From: Hyphomonadaceae bacterium
GTDB taxonomy: Bacteria; Pseudomonadota; Alphaproteobacteria; Caulobacterales; Hyphomonadaceae
NCBI GenBank assembly: GCA_030696545.1
Contig: JAUYSA010000424.1
Location: 1 to 10,467 of the forward strand
Length of the DNA: 10,467 nucleotides
Reading direction: 5' to 3'
Positions 1 through 6,426 of the stretch are shown in pieces. The position numbers were made by a program, and so were the translations under genes. Every line of letters starts with the position of its first letter. Position 1 is the stretch's first letter. Under the pieces are notes generated by a model, which was not told the origin of the DNA, did not search any database, and saw only the letters and a list, made by a program, of their open reading frames with translations.

Positions 1-5
1 CTCCC

Positions 6-290
6 CCTCTTCAAGGAGTGTGGGGATGTCCCTTCAAGGAAGCCAGTCGGGACTCGGGGAGGGCGTATGCGCCCCCCCTTGGTTGAAGAGGCGAAGCGAA
101 CGCTGATGGCATTGCCTCCGGGGCTACAACCGGAGGGTCCGGGGTCTTCGGAACGACCCCGAACACGTTGCACCGGTCACTGGCTATGGAGCTAAGGCGC
201 CAGTGGGCCTCCCCTGCTGGATGTCGAGGTCAACTCCGGCACTGCCATACCGGGAAGGAACGACCGATCCGGGGCGCGTGATGACGCGCA
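6..290. other. Cluster of consecutive stem-loops, unassigned structured RNA or DNA
   Basis: Seen directly: a 9-bp inverted repeat 6-14/83-91 (cctcttcaa/ttgaagagg) enclosing a hairpin at 61-74 (gggcg-tatg-cgccc); a perfect 7-bp hairpin 115-121/130-136 (cctccgg/ccggagg); a 6-bp hairpin 141-146/155-160 (ggggtc/gacccc); a 7-bp stem 178-184/199-205 (cactggc/gccagtg); and a 6-bp hairpin 274-279/284-289 (gcgcgt/acgcgc). The octamer ttcaagga occurs twice (10-17 and 33-40). The layout resembles a folded RNA, perhaps the edge of a larger element cut by the window. I could not match it to tmRNA, RNase P, SRP RNA, a cobalamin riboswitch or group II intron domain V. Strand and function are unknown. Confidence 0.35.
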
Positions 291-463
291 TCGCCGCAGC
301 CCATTCGCAAAAGTGGGGCGGCACTGGACTACCCCACGGCGCTGCACCACGCGCCCCGCTCCCACGTTGGAGGGACGAGACTTGTCGCGCCGTAGCCCGA
401 AGGGCGAAGGCGGAAGCATCCCGGACGGCGCGCGCCGGTCCGATCGAGAGCGCGCATCTGGAA

Positions 464-483
464 GCGGACAACTTGTTGTCCGC
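464..483. repeat. Perfect 8-bp hairpin
   Basis: gcggacaa (464-471) and ttgtccgc (476-483) are exact reverse complements around the 4-base loop cttg. There is no T-run on either side, so this is not an obvious intrinsic terminator. It abuts the compound inverted repeat that begins at 484 and may be part of the same repeat unit. Confidence 0.5.
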
Positions 484-569
484 GTTCCCCGCGAAGGCGG
501 GGATCCAGACTCACTCGGCAAAGAGGTGCGCGCAGCGCGCAAGACTGGACCCCCGCCTTCGCGGGGGAC
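484..569. repeat. Compound inverted repeat of the 'ccgccttcgcggg' REP-like class, first copy
   Basis: Arms 484-510 and 543-569 are inverted copies that agree at 24 of 27 positions, around a 32-base centre. Each arm is itself a hairpin: ccccgc-gaag-gcgggg on the left and cccccgc-cttc-gcggggg on the right. The whole can therefore form either two small hairpins or one long cruciform. Palindromes with this core are a common dispersed intergenic repeat in alphaproteobacteria (general knowledge). No coding role is likely. Confidence 0.7.
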
Positions 570-603
570 GCGGTGGAGAGATCATGTTCGCACCTCTCTC
601 ATC

Positions 604-697
604 GTCATTCCGGACACGCGCGAAGCGCGTGAGCCGGAACCCAGGGGATGCGAGGGCGGTGGGCGCGACCCCTGGGTTCCCGCTTTCGCGGGAATGA
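604..697. repeat. Compound inverted repeat with two internal hairpins, second copy
   Basis: Outer arms gtcattcc (604-611) and ggaatgac (690-697) pair, and gaacccaggggat-type arms at 637-649 pair with 667-679. Between these lie an internal hairpin cacgcgc-gaa-gcgcgtg (615-631) and a second one around cgctttcgcg (681-690). This is a Y- or cruciform-shaped unit, typical of dispersed intergenic palindromes in alphaproteobacteria. Its outer sequence differs from the repeat at 484-569, so the two are probably different repeat subfamilies lying side by side. Confidence 0.65.
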
Positions 698-778
698 CAC
701 CGCGGGAAGCAGCGAGACGGCACGCCGCGCCGGAGCGAAGCGGAGGCGGCAGGGGGGCACACACCCATCGCCGCAAAC

Positions 779-1543
779 CTAAACCCCAAACTCCCGCCGA
801 AACGACGCCAGCGGCGCTGTCGTCGCCAGCACCTGATACGGAAAGCTCAGCCATGGTTGCTTCACGTCCAGCGCATCGAGCCCACGCACAAACGCCTCGA
901 CAACATCAACCTTCGCCCGCCCGCGAAAATCCAGGAACTGTCCCCATGTTGAAAGCCCATGGATCGGGCGCGGCCCAGTCAACGCCACACGCGATGCGCT
1001 GTAGTCAGCCGGAAACAGACGGCGATAAGCTTCCAGATTGTAAAGCCACGACGCGCCATTGATCGCCTTCGCATCCGGCCAGCGGCTCGCAACGAAGTCG
1101 AACATCGCCGTCAGGTCGGCGCGGCGCTGCGCGATGTTCGACGCATGAAGCGGCCCATGCTCATCGGTGTTGAAGCGGTTGCGGAAATGGATGCGCACGA
1201 TGCCCGCATCATTCGGCGCCTCGCATGCGAAGTGATTGCCGAAAGGAAAGCGATCCGCTGGCCATGGATCAGCCGGCCGCTCTGCATACGCCGCAACCAG
1301 ATGATCCAGCCGCGCCTCAGGCGCCAGCGCCACAGCATCGCTGACCAGCGCCACAAACGCCGGGTCCGGCGCCATCTTCCCGAGATTTCCATAGGCAAAC
1401 AGCCGATGGAAATTCGTGTGAAAAATGATCGCCTCGCCAAGCGGAATTCCGGCTCTGGCAGACAGCACGCCCGCATAATGCAGCTGCACGCCAAAGAAAT
1501 CGCGCGCAATCTCGGCGTCGGCCATTCCCTTCGCGTCTGTCAC
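779..1543 (-). CDS. Conserved-looking hypothetical protein, 254 residues
   Basis: I do not recognise the family. The frame stays open far upstream into the neighbouring gene, but the best start is the GTG at 1541-1543. It has a good Shine-Dalgarno (ggtggag) five bases upstream, which leaves 66 bp to the divergent monooxygenase gene. A later ATG at 1523-1525 is possible. The protein has no signal peptide and no membrane segment, so it is probably cytoplasmic. Its middle has a His-rich stretch (HFRNRFNTDEHGPLHASNI, about 119-137) followed by GASWLYNLEAYRRLFP (about 163-178) and a Trp/Phe/Pro-rich C-terminal third. The density of aromatic and His/Asp residues in short blocks suggests a conserved fold, perhaps an enzyme, but I cannot name an activity. 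The gene ends close to the repeat-rich leader region. Confidence 0.8.
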   Translation of the reverse strand: MTDAKGMADAEIARDFFGVQLHYAGVLSARAGIPLGEAIIFHTNFHRLFAYGNLGKMAPDPAFVALVSDAVALAPEARLDHLVAAYAERPADPWPADRFPFGNHFACEAPNDAGIVRIHFRNRFNTDEHGPLHASNIAQRRADLTAMFDFVASRWPDAKAINGASWLYNLEAYRRLFPADYSASRVALTGPRPIHGLSTWGQFLDFRGRAKVDVVEAFVRGLDALDVKQPWLSFPYQVLATTAPLASFRREFGV

Positions 1544-1609
1544 CGAATCTCCACCGGCCGTTGAGTTGCCCATCCTAGCGTCCGGCGCGACATCGCCTAT
1601 ATCTCCGCC

Positions 1610-2584
1610 ATGACAAAGCTCTCCGTTCTCGATCTGGCGCCGATTGTCGAAGGTTCGACCACAAAACAGGCGCTGGAAAACAGTCTCGACCTCGCCCGCC
1701 ACGCGGAACGGCTGGGCTATAACCGTTTCTGGCTCGCCGAACATCACAACATGCCCGGCATCGCCTCCGCCGCCACAGCCGTCGTGATCGCCAACGTCGC
1801 CGCAGGCACTAACACGATCCGCGTCGGGGCAGGGGGCATCATGCTTCCCAACCACGCCCCGCTGATGGTGGCCGAAGCTTTCGGCACGCTCGCCGAACTC
1901 CATCCCGGCCGCATCGATCTCGGTCTTGGCCGCGCTCCCGGCACGGACCAGGCCACCATGCGCGCCCTCCGCCGCAATCTCGGCGGAACCGACACCTTCC
2001 CGCAGGATGTCGTCGAGCTGATGAACTGGTTCGAGCCCCCCGTCCCCGGCCAGACCATCCAGGCCGTCCCCGGCTCTGGCGCCGAAGTCGAAATGTGGAT
2101 TCTCGGCTCATCGCTTTTCGGCGCGCAGCTCGCGGCGCATCTCGGGCTTCCGTATGCCTTCGCGTCCCACTTCGCGCCCGGCGACATGATGGGCGCCATC
2201 GAGATCTATCGCGAACGCTTCCGCCCATCGCCGCGATTGCAGAAGCCGTATGTGATGCTCGGCCTCAACGTCATCGGCGCGGAGACAGACGAAGAAGCGA
2301 AACTCCTCTTCACCTCCATCCAGCAGGCCTTCGCAAATCTCAGACTTGGCCGCCCCGGCAAGATGCCGCCGCCCAAGCTGGGCCTTCAGCTCGACCCGAT
2401 GGTCGAGCACGGCATTGCGCAAGCGCTGTCATGCTCCGTCGTCGGCAATCCGGAGACTGTGAAACGCGGCATCGCGGAATTCATCGCCCGCACCGGCGCC
2501 GACGAGCTGATGGTTACAGGCTCGATCTGGGATCACCAGAAACGGCTGCGCACTTACGAGATTGCAGCGGAGGCGATTGGGTAG
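1610..2584 (+). CDS. LLM-class flavin-dependent oxidoreductase (luciferase-like monooxygenase, YhbW-like)
   Basis: The 324-residue product is a single bacterial-luciferase-like TIM barrel. Such enzymes use reduced flavin (FMNH2 or F420H2) and oxygen to oxidise small molecules. Hallmarks are the N-terminal strand LSVLDLAPIVEG (4-15), the block RFWLAEHHNMPGIAS (39-53), IRVGAGGIMLPNHAP (70-84), RIDLGLGRAPGTD (101-113) and a C-terminal VVGNPETVKRGI (287-298). This set matches the 'group 1 luciferase family oxidoreductase' subgroup that includes E. coli YhbW. Length is normal for the family. The ATG lacks a clear Shine-Dalgarno; no better in-frame start is visible because the upstream 66 bp is the divergent spacer. 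It is divergent from the 254-residue unknown protein and convergent with the helicase. The physiological substrate cannot be read from sequence. Confidence 0.93.
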   Translation: MTKLSVLDLAPIVEGSTTKQALENSLDLARHAERLGYNRFWLAEHHNMPGIASAATAVVIANVAAGTNTIRVGAGGIMLPNHAPLMVAEAFGTLAELHPGRIDLGLGRAPGTDQATMRALRRNLGGTDTFPQDVVELMNWFEPPVPGQTIQAVPGSGAEVEMWILGSSLFGAQLAAHLGLPYAFASHFAPGDMMGAIEIYRERFRPSPRLQKPYVMLGLNVIGAETDEEAKLLFTSIQQAFANLRLGRPGKMPPPKLGLQLDPMVEHGIAQALSCSVVGNPETVKRGIAEFIARTGADELMVTGSIWDHQKRLRTYEIAAEAIG

Positions 2585-2595
2585 AATGGTGAGCA

Positions 2596-2710
2596 CGCCC
2601 TCGTACTTCGAGACGGCCTTCGGCCGCCTCAGGATGAGGGCTACTTATTGGTCAGCAGTTTAGCCCTCATCCTGAGGAGCCGCGAAGCGGCGTCTCGAAG
2701 GACGAGGGCG
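2596..2710. repeat. Pair of inverted REP-like elements between two convergent genes
   Basis: Two nearly identical copies of a roughly 48-base element lie head to head at 2596-2643 and 2661-2710, separated by 17 AT-richer bases. Reading inwards, each has gccctcgt, ttcgagacg, an internal hairpin (ggccttcggcc left, ccgcgaagcgg right), cctcaggatgagggct. The copies differ mainly in the hairpin tip, where compensating changes keep it paired. They fill the gap between the stop of the monooxygenase (2584) and the stop of the helicase (2722). Transcripts from either side could therefore form a large hairpin, so a role in bidirectional termination or 3'-end protection is plausible. The sequence class is a common intergenic repeat in alphaproteobacteria. 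Confidence 0.8.
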
Positions 2711-2721
2711 GAGGTTCAGAC

Positions 2722-5052
2722 CTAGCTACGCCCGTCGCGCTTGCCTGCAGGCTTGCCGCGGAACGGCTTGCCACCGGGTTTGCTGCCGAACGACTTGCCG
2801 GCAAACGGCTTGTCGCCACGGGGCTTGAAAGGTTTTCCGCCGCCCGGGGCTTTCGGCCCACGCGGCTTGAAGCCTTCCGGCTTGCGATGTTCGGTCCGCT
2901 CACGACGCTCGGTAGCGGGGCGTTCGGCGCGGGCAGGGCGCGCTTCGCCTTCCGGCGTCCAGGTGCGCTTCGGCGTCTCGATGCCGATCGCTGCGATCTT
3001 GCCCTCGGCGCGCGCAGCATCGCGGCGCTCGCGGCGGTTCTGGCCACTCGGATGCGCCGGCGGCGGACCCTTCGGGGCCGGCGCTTGCGGCGCGGAGGAG
3101 GTCAGAGCCGAATAAACCGGATCAGCGGCAAGATGCGCATTTTCGTTGTCACGCTGCAGATGGCGCGCGGCGCGGGCATCGTCACGCGCAGAGCTTCTGA
3201 CGTTCTCGCGCGGCGGCCGTGCTTCGCTACGCGGCTCGCGTTGCGGACGATCGCCATAAGCACGCTTGGGTCGCTCTTCCCGCGCCGGACGATCACCGAA
3301 GTCCCGCTTCGGACGATCCTCGCGCACGCCATCCTCGCGACGCGCACGGGCTGGGTGGATATTGTCGTTCGGCCCCGGAGCAGAGGTTGGCTCGATCTGG
3401 ATCTTGTCGTCCTGCGTGTCCTGAACCGCGATGGCGAACGCCGCCGCAGCATGGCCGACGATCTCGAACTTGGTCTCGGTTCCGAAAATGCGGATCGGCC
3501 CAATCTCGGCCTTGGTGATGTGGCCGACGCGGCAGATCAGCGGCAGGATCCATTTCGGATCGGCATTGCGCTCGCGGCCAACATTCAGACGGAACCAGAC
3601 GCCGTCGCCTTCGGAGGCCGCAAAGCCACGATCCGAACGCGAACGCGCAGCAGGCCGCTCACTCGGTTCACGGAAAGTGCGCTCGCTCGGGCCGGTGTGG
3701 CCAGACTGCTTCTCGAACGTCTGCGCATTCCGCATCCGGCCGTCGTCCGACACGTCTTCCGGCTCGGGCAGTTCCGAACGCAGCAGACCGATCAGAGCAC
3801 CGGCAAGTTTCTCGGCCGGGAAGCGCTCGGCCAGCTGCTGTGCAAGGGCCAGATCTTCTTCAGAGACAGCGGCTTCGAGAGCGGGATGTCCGAGAAGGCG
3901 CTGACGATCCTGGTCGCGGATTTCCTTCGCGGTCGGCGGCCCGCTCCATGTCGCTTCGATATTGGCGGACTCCAGAACCTGTTCGGTCCGGCGGCGCTTG
4001 GTGTGCGTCACAAGCAGAACAGACGTGCCCTTCTTGCCCGCGCGGCCTGTGCGGCCCGAACGGTGAAGCAGCGTCGCCTTGTTGGTCGGAGTGTCGGCAT
4101 GAATCACGAGGCCGAGGTCCGGCAGGTCGAGTCCGCGCGCGGCGACGTCGGTGGCGACGCAAACCTTGGCATGGCCATCACGCAGCGATTGCAGCGCATC
4201 ATTGCGCTCGCGCTGGTTCATCTCGCCGGAAAGACCGACCGCATGGAAACCGCGCTCACGCAGGGCTGCATGAAGGTGGCGAACAGCTTCGCGCGTGGCG
4301 CAGAAGACAAGCGCACCGCCGGCTTCGAAATAGCGGAGCACGTTGACGACAGCGCGTTCCGTATCACCGGGCGAGACGCGCATCGCGCGATAATCGATGT
4401 CGCCATGGGGTTCCGTGGCGCTGGTCGTGTCGATGCGGATGGCGTCGCGTTGGTAATTCTTCGCCAGCATGGCGATGCCGCGCGCGATTGTCGCAGAGAA
4501 AAGCAGCGTGCGGCGCGTATCCGCCGGGGTCGCATCGAGCAGTGTTTCGAGTTCTTCGCGGAAGCCGAGGTCGAGCATCTCGTCGGCTTCGTCCAGCACG
4601 GCAACCTGCAGCGCGGAGAGATCGAGATAGCCCTTGGTGAGGTGATCGCAGAGGCGGCCAGGCGTTCCGATGACGATGTGCGCGCCGCGCGAAAGCTGCT
4701 GCTGTTCAGTGCGCACGCTCATGCCGCCCACGGCGACAACGATGCGCGCGCCGGTGTCTGCATAGAGCCATTCGAACTCGCGGCTGATCTGCATCGCCAG
4801 TTCGCGGGTCGGCGCGATGATCAGGGCGCGGGGGCGATTGACGGGATCGAAGCGCTCGTTCTGGCCGAGCAGGGTGGACGCAAGCGCGAGGCCGAAAGCC
4901 ACCGTCTTGCCCGAGCCGGTCTGGGCCGAAACGAGAAGGTCGGCATTGTCCTTGTCTGCTTCGACAACAGCGAGCTGGACGGGCGTTGGCTCGGCATAGC
5001 CACGCGCGGCGAGAGCGCGGTCGAGCGCGGGGTGAACTGCGGGGAAGGGCAT
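2722..5052 (-). CDS. DEAD-box ATP-dependent RNA helicase, DeaD/CsdA-like, with DbpA-type RNA-binding domain and long basic tail
   Basis: The protein (776 residues) unwinds RNA using ATP; the DeaD/CsdA group acts in ribosome assembly, mRNA turnover and cold adaptation. Core motifs are in order: Q motif GYAEPTPVQ (18-26), Walker A AQTGSGKT (43-50), PTRELA (81-86), TPGR (130-133), DEAD (154-157), SAT (186-188), LVFCAT (248-253), ATDVAARGLD (300-309) and HRSGRTGRAG (330-339). Residues about 484-544 match the DbpA/CsdA RNA-binding domain. From about 552 to the end lies a disordered Arg/Lys/Pro/Gly tail with RPKR, GDRP and finally GKPF-like repeats. The ATG at 5052 was chosen because the Q motif follows at the usual distance; an upstream in-frame ATG at 5241 would add 63 residues with no helicase character. 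No strong Shine-Dalgarno is visible at 5052. The gene is divergent from lldD, across 222 bp. Confidence 0.95.
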   Translation of the reverse strand: MPFPAVHPALDRALAARGYAEPTPVQLAVVEADKDNADLLVSAQTGSGKTVAFGLALASTLLGQNERFDPVNRPRALIIAPTRELAMQISREFEWLYADTGARIVVAVGGMSVRTEQQQLSRGAHIVIGTPGRLCDHLTKGYLDLSALQVAVLDEADEMLDLGFREELETLLDATPADTRRTLLFSATIARGIAMLAKNYQRDAIRIDTTSATEPHGDIDYRAMRVSPGDTERAVVNVLRYFEAGGALVFCATREAVRHLHAALRERGFHAVGLSGEMNQRERNDALQSLRDGHAKVCVATDVAARGLDLPDLGLVIHADTPTNKATLLHRSGRTGRAGKKGTSVLLVTHTKRRRTEQVLESANIEATWSGPPTAKEIRDQDRQRLLGHPALEAAVSEEDLALAQQLAERFPAEKLAGALIGLLRSELPEPEDVSDDGRMRNAQTFEKQSGHTGPSERTFREPSERPAARSRSDRGFAASEGDGVWFRLNVGRERNADPKWILPLICRVGHITKAEIGPIRIFGTETKFEIVGHAAAAFAIAVQDTQDDKIQIEPTSAPGPNDNIHPARARREDGVREDRPKRDFGDRPAREERPKRAYGDRPQREPRSEARPPRENVRSSARDDARAARHLQRDNENAHLAADPVYSALTSSAPQAPAPKGPPPAHPSGQNRRERRDAARAEGKIAAIGIETPKRTWTPEGEARPARAERPATERRERTEHRKPEGFKPRGPKAPGGGKPFKPRGDKPFAGKSFGSKPGGKPFRGKPAGKRDGRS

Positions 5053-5209
5053 TGGGGTTCGTTTCGTGTCGGCGGGCCGTCCCGATTTGCGGGAAACAGT
5101 GCGCAGGTGGGGAGGCCGGGTCTGGCGCGCGTGCTGTACAGGAAATGGGGCGAAAAGCCAGTGGATAAAGCGGCGCAGGGCGCGGCAAGGTAAATGGCTT
5201 TGGCCTTTG

Positions 5210-5221
5210 AAACGGCCGTTT
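5210..5221. promoter_or_regulatory. Perfect 12-bp palindrome in the helicase-lldD divergent spacer
   Basis: AAACGGCCGTTT is its own reverse complement and lies 53 bp upstream of the chosen lldD start and about 160 bp upstream of the helicase start. Its position between divergent genes would suit a dimeric regulator. It does not look like the known E. coli LldR operator, and a single short palindrome can arise by chance, so this is only a candidate. Confidence 0.25.
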
Positions 5222-5274
5222 ATGGGGGTATCGCAAGCCATTGCCGGGTGCGGCGGCCGGGGAATGCCTGCGTC

Positions 5275-6420
5275 ATGAAAGCCGCTTCAGCGCTCGATTA
5301 CCGGGAGATTGCACGGCGAAGGCTGCCGCGCTTCCTGTTCGATTACATTGACGGGGGCTCCTATGACGAGGTCACGCTGGGGGCGAACCGTGACGACCTG
5401 AAGCGCATTTCCCTGCGGCAGCGCGTGTTGCGGGATGTCTCGGATATCGATCTGTCGACCACGCTGTTCGGGCACAGGATGAATATGCCGGTGGCGCTTG
5501 CGCCGATCGGGCTGGCAGGTCTGGCGGCGCGGCGCGGCGAGGTTCAGGCCGCGCGCGCAGCGGAAGCGGCTGGCGTGCCGTTCACGCTGTCGACGGTGTC
5601 TGTCTGCGATCTGGCCGAGGTCGTGCGCGGCGTGAAGCAGCCGATCTGGTTCCAGCTCTACATGATCCGGGACCGGGGTTTCATGCGCGACATGCTGGCG
5701 AAAGCGCGGGATGCCCGCTGTGCGGCGCTGATGTTCACCGTCGATATGCCGGTGCCCGGCTCGCGCTATCGCGACTACAGGTCGGGGCTGGCCGGCGCGC
5801 CTGGGCTGCTCGGCGCAAGCCGGCGGATTTTCCAGGCGGCGCAGCGCCCATCCTGGGCCTGGGATGTCGGCGTTTGCGGACGGCCTCATCAGCTCGGCAA
5901 TGTCGCGCCAGTGCTGAAAGGTAGGACGGGGCTCGAAGATTTCTTCCGCTGGATGCGCGAGAATTTCGATCCGTCGATATCGTGGAAGGATCTGGATTTC
6001 ATCCGCTCCGAGTGGACCGGCCCGCTGATCATCAAGGGCATACTGGACGCTGATGATGCGCGGGAGGCGGCGCGCATCGGCGCCGATGGCCTCGTGGTGT
6101 CGAACCATGGCGGCCGTCAGCTCGACGGCGTCCCGTCAACCGCCCGCGCGCTTCCGGCGATCGCTGATGCAGTAGGCGACCGGCTGACAGTGCTGGCTGA
6201 CGGCGGCGTGCGCTCGGGACTCGATGTCGTGCGAATGCTCGCGCTCGGCGCCAGGGGCGTGCTGCTCGGCAGGGCGTGGGCTTACGCGCTGGCGGGAGCA
6301 GGGCAGGCAGGCGTAAGTCACGTTCTGCAATTGATGGATGCGGAAATGCGCGTCGCAATGGCGCTCACCGGCGTGACGCGCATCGACCAGATCAATCGCG
6401 ATATCCTCGTGCGCGATTAG
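5275..6420 (+). CDS. lldD: FMN-dependent L-lactate dehydrogenase (quinone-linked)
   Basis: This 381-residue flavoprotein oxidises L-lactate to pyruvate and passes electrons to the respiratory chain at the inner face of the membrane. It belongs to the FMN-dependent alpha-hydroxy acid dehydrogenase family, and it is close in length to E. coli LldD. Visible family features are LPRFLFDYIDGG with Tyr24, APIGLAG, STVSVCDLAEV, WFQLYMIRDR, FTVDMPVPGSRYRD (Asp157, Arg164), IIKGI (Lys254), SNHGGRQLDG with the catalytic-base His278 and substrate-binding Arg281, and the FMN-phosphate segment VLADGGVRSG...GARGVLLGR. The start at 5275 fits the family N-terminus (DYREIARRRLP); an ATG at 5194 would add 27 unrelated residues. 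No lactate permease or LldR-like regulator is adjacent. Related oxidases (glycolate, mandelate) are less likely, given the strong LldD resemblance throughout. Confidence 0.94.
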   Translation: MKAASALDYREIARRRLPRFLFDYIDGGSYDEVTLGANRDDLKRISLRQRVLRDVSDIDLSTTLFGHRMNMPVALAPIGLAGLAARRGEVQAARAAEAAGVPFTLSTVSVCDLAEVVRGVKQPIWFQLYMIRDRGFMRDMLAKARDARCAALMFTVDMPVPGSRYRDYRSGLAGAPGLLGASRRIFQAAQRPSWAWDVGVCGRPHQLGNVAPVLKGRTGLEDFFRWMRENFDPSISWKDLDFIRSEWTGPLIIKGILDADDAREAARIGADGLVVSNHGGRQLDGVPSTARALPAIADAVGDRLTVLADGGVRSGLDVVRMLALGARGVLLGRAWAYALAGAGQAGVSHVLQLMDAEMRVAMALTGVTRIDQINRDILVRD

Positions 6421-6425
6421 CGCGC
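6411..6425. terminator. Small GC hairpin across the lldD stop codon, possible shared terminator
   Basis: gcgcg (6411-6415) and cgcgc (6421-6425) pair around the loop attag, which contains the lldD stop codon. The two convergent genes are only 6 bp apart, so any termination signal must overlap coding sequence. There is no T-run, so intrinsic termination is doubtful. Confidence 0.2.
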
Positions 6426-6426
6426 C

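Larger units (their letters stand above)
1..778. other. Gene-free leader region rich in hairpins and inverted repeats
   Basis: I see no supportable gene here. One frame on the plus strand is open from base 1 to the TAA at 193-195, but it uses many codons that are poor for this genome (agg, cga, tca, gga) and is threaded through several stem-loops. Longer plus and minus frames further right simply run through the palindromic repeats. The content is: a cluster of stem-loops up to about 290, a hairpin-poor stretch to about 463, a perfect hairpin at 464-483, and two compound inverted repeats at 484-569 and 604-697. The last 80 bases contain only imperfect GC-rich self-complementarity and lead into the stop codon of the minus-strand gene at 779. 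Confidence 0.6.

Noticed and set aside
62..290. Permuted alphaproteobacterial tmRNA, RNase P RNA, SRP RNA or group II intron end
   Set aside because: No tag-like reading frame (A-N-D-N type), no gaggaaagtccgg-type RNase P core, no ggaagcagcc SRP loop and no domain V-like hairpin were found.
171..300. Cobalamin riboswitch, suggested by ccgggaagg at 249-257
   Set aside because: The conserved B12 box (ccaggagacctgcc-like) is missing downstream and the order of the other elements does not fit.
464..697. CRISPR array, considered because of repeated palindromes
   Set aside because: Units differ from each other, are arranged as inverted pairs and have no regular spacer length; no cas gene is present.
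313..1062. 249-residue plus-strand frame through the leader repeats
   Set aside because: It runs straight through two palindromic repeats and into the 3' half of the minus-strand gene; the product is low-complexity Arg/Pro-rich with no domain.
2887..5193. Very long open frame on the plus strand opposite the helicase gene
   Set aside because: It is the mirror of the GC-rich helicase reading frame; the minus strand shows all DEAD-box motifs, whereas the plus translation has no recognisable domain.
5053..5241. 63-residue N-terminal extension of the helicase from ATG 5241
   Set aside because: The added residues have no helicase feature and would leave only 33 bp to the lldD start; the ATG at 5052 places the Q motif normally.
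5194..5274. Longer lldD start at ATG 5194
   Set aside because: It would add 27 residues unlike any LldD N-terminus; the family N-terminus begins at the ATG at 5275.
5287..6108. 273-residue minus-strand frame inside lldD
   Set aside because: It is a shadow of lldD, whose catalytic motifs are unmistakable on the plus strand.
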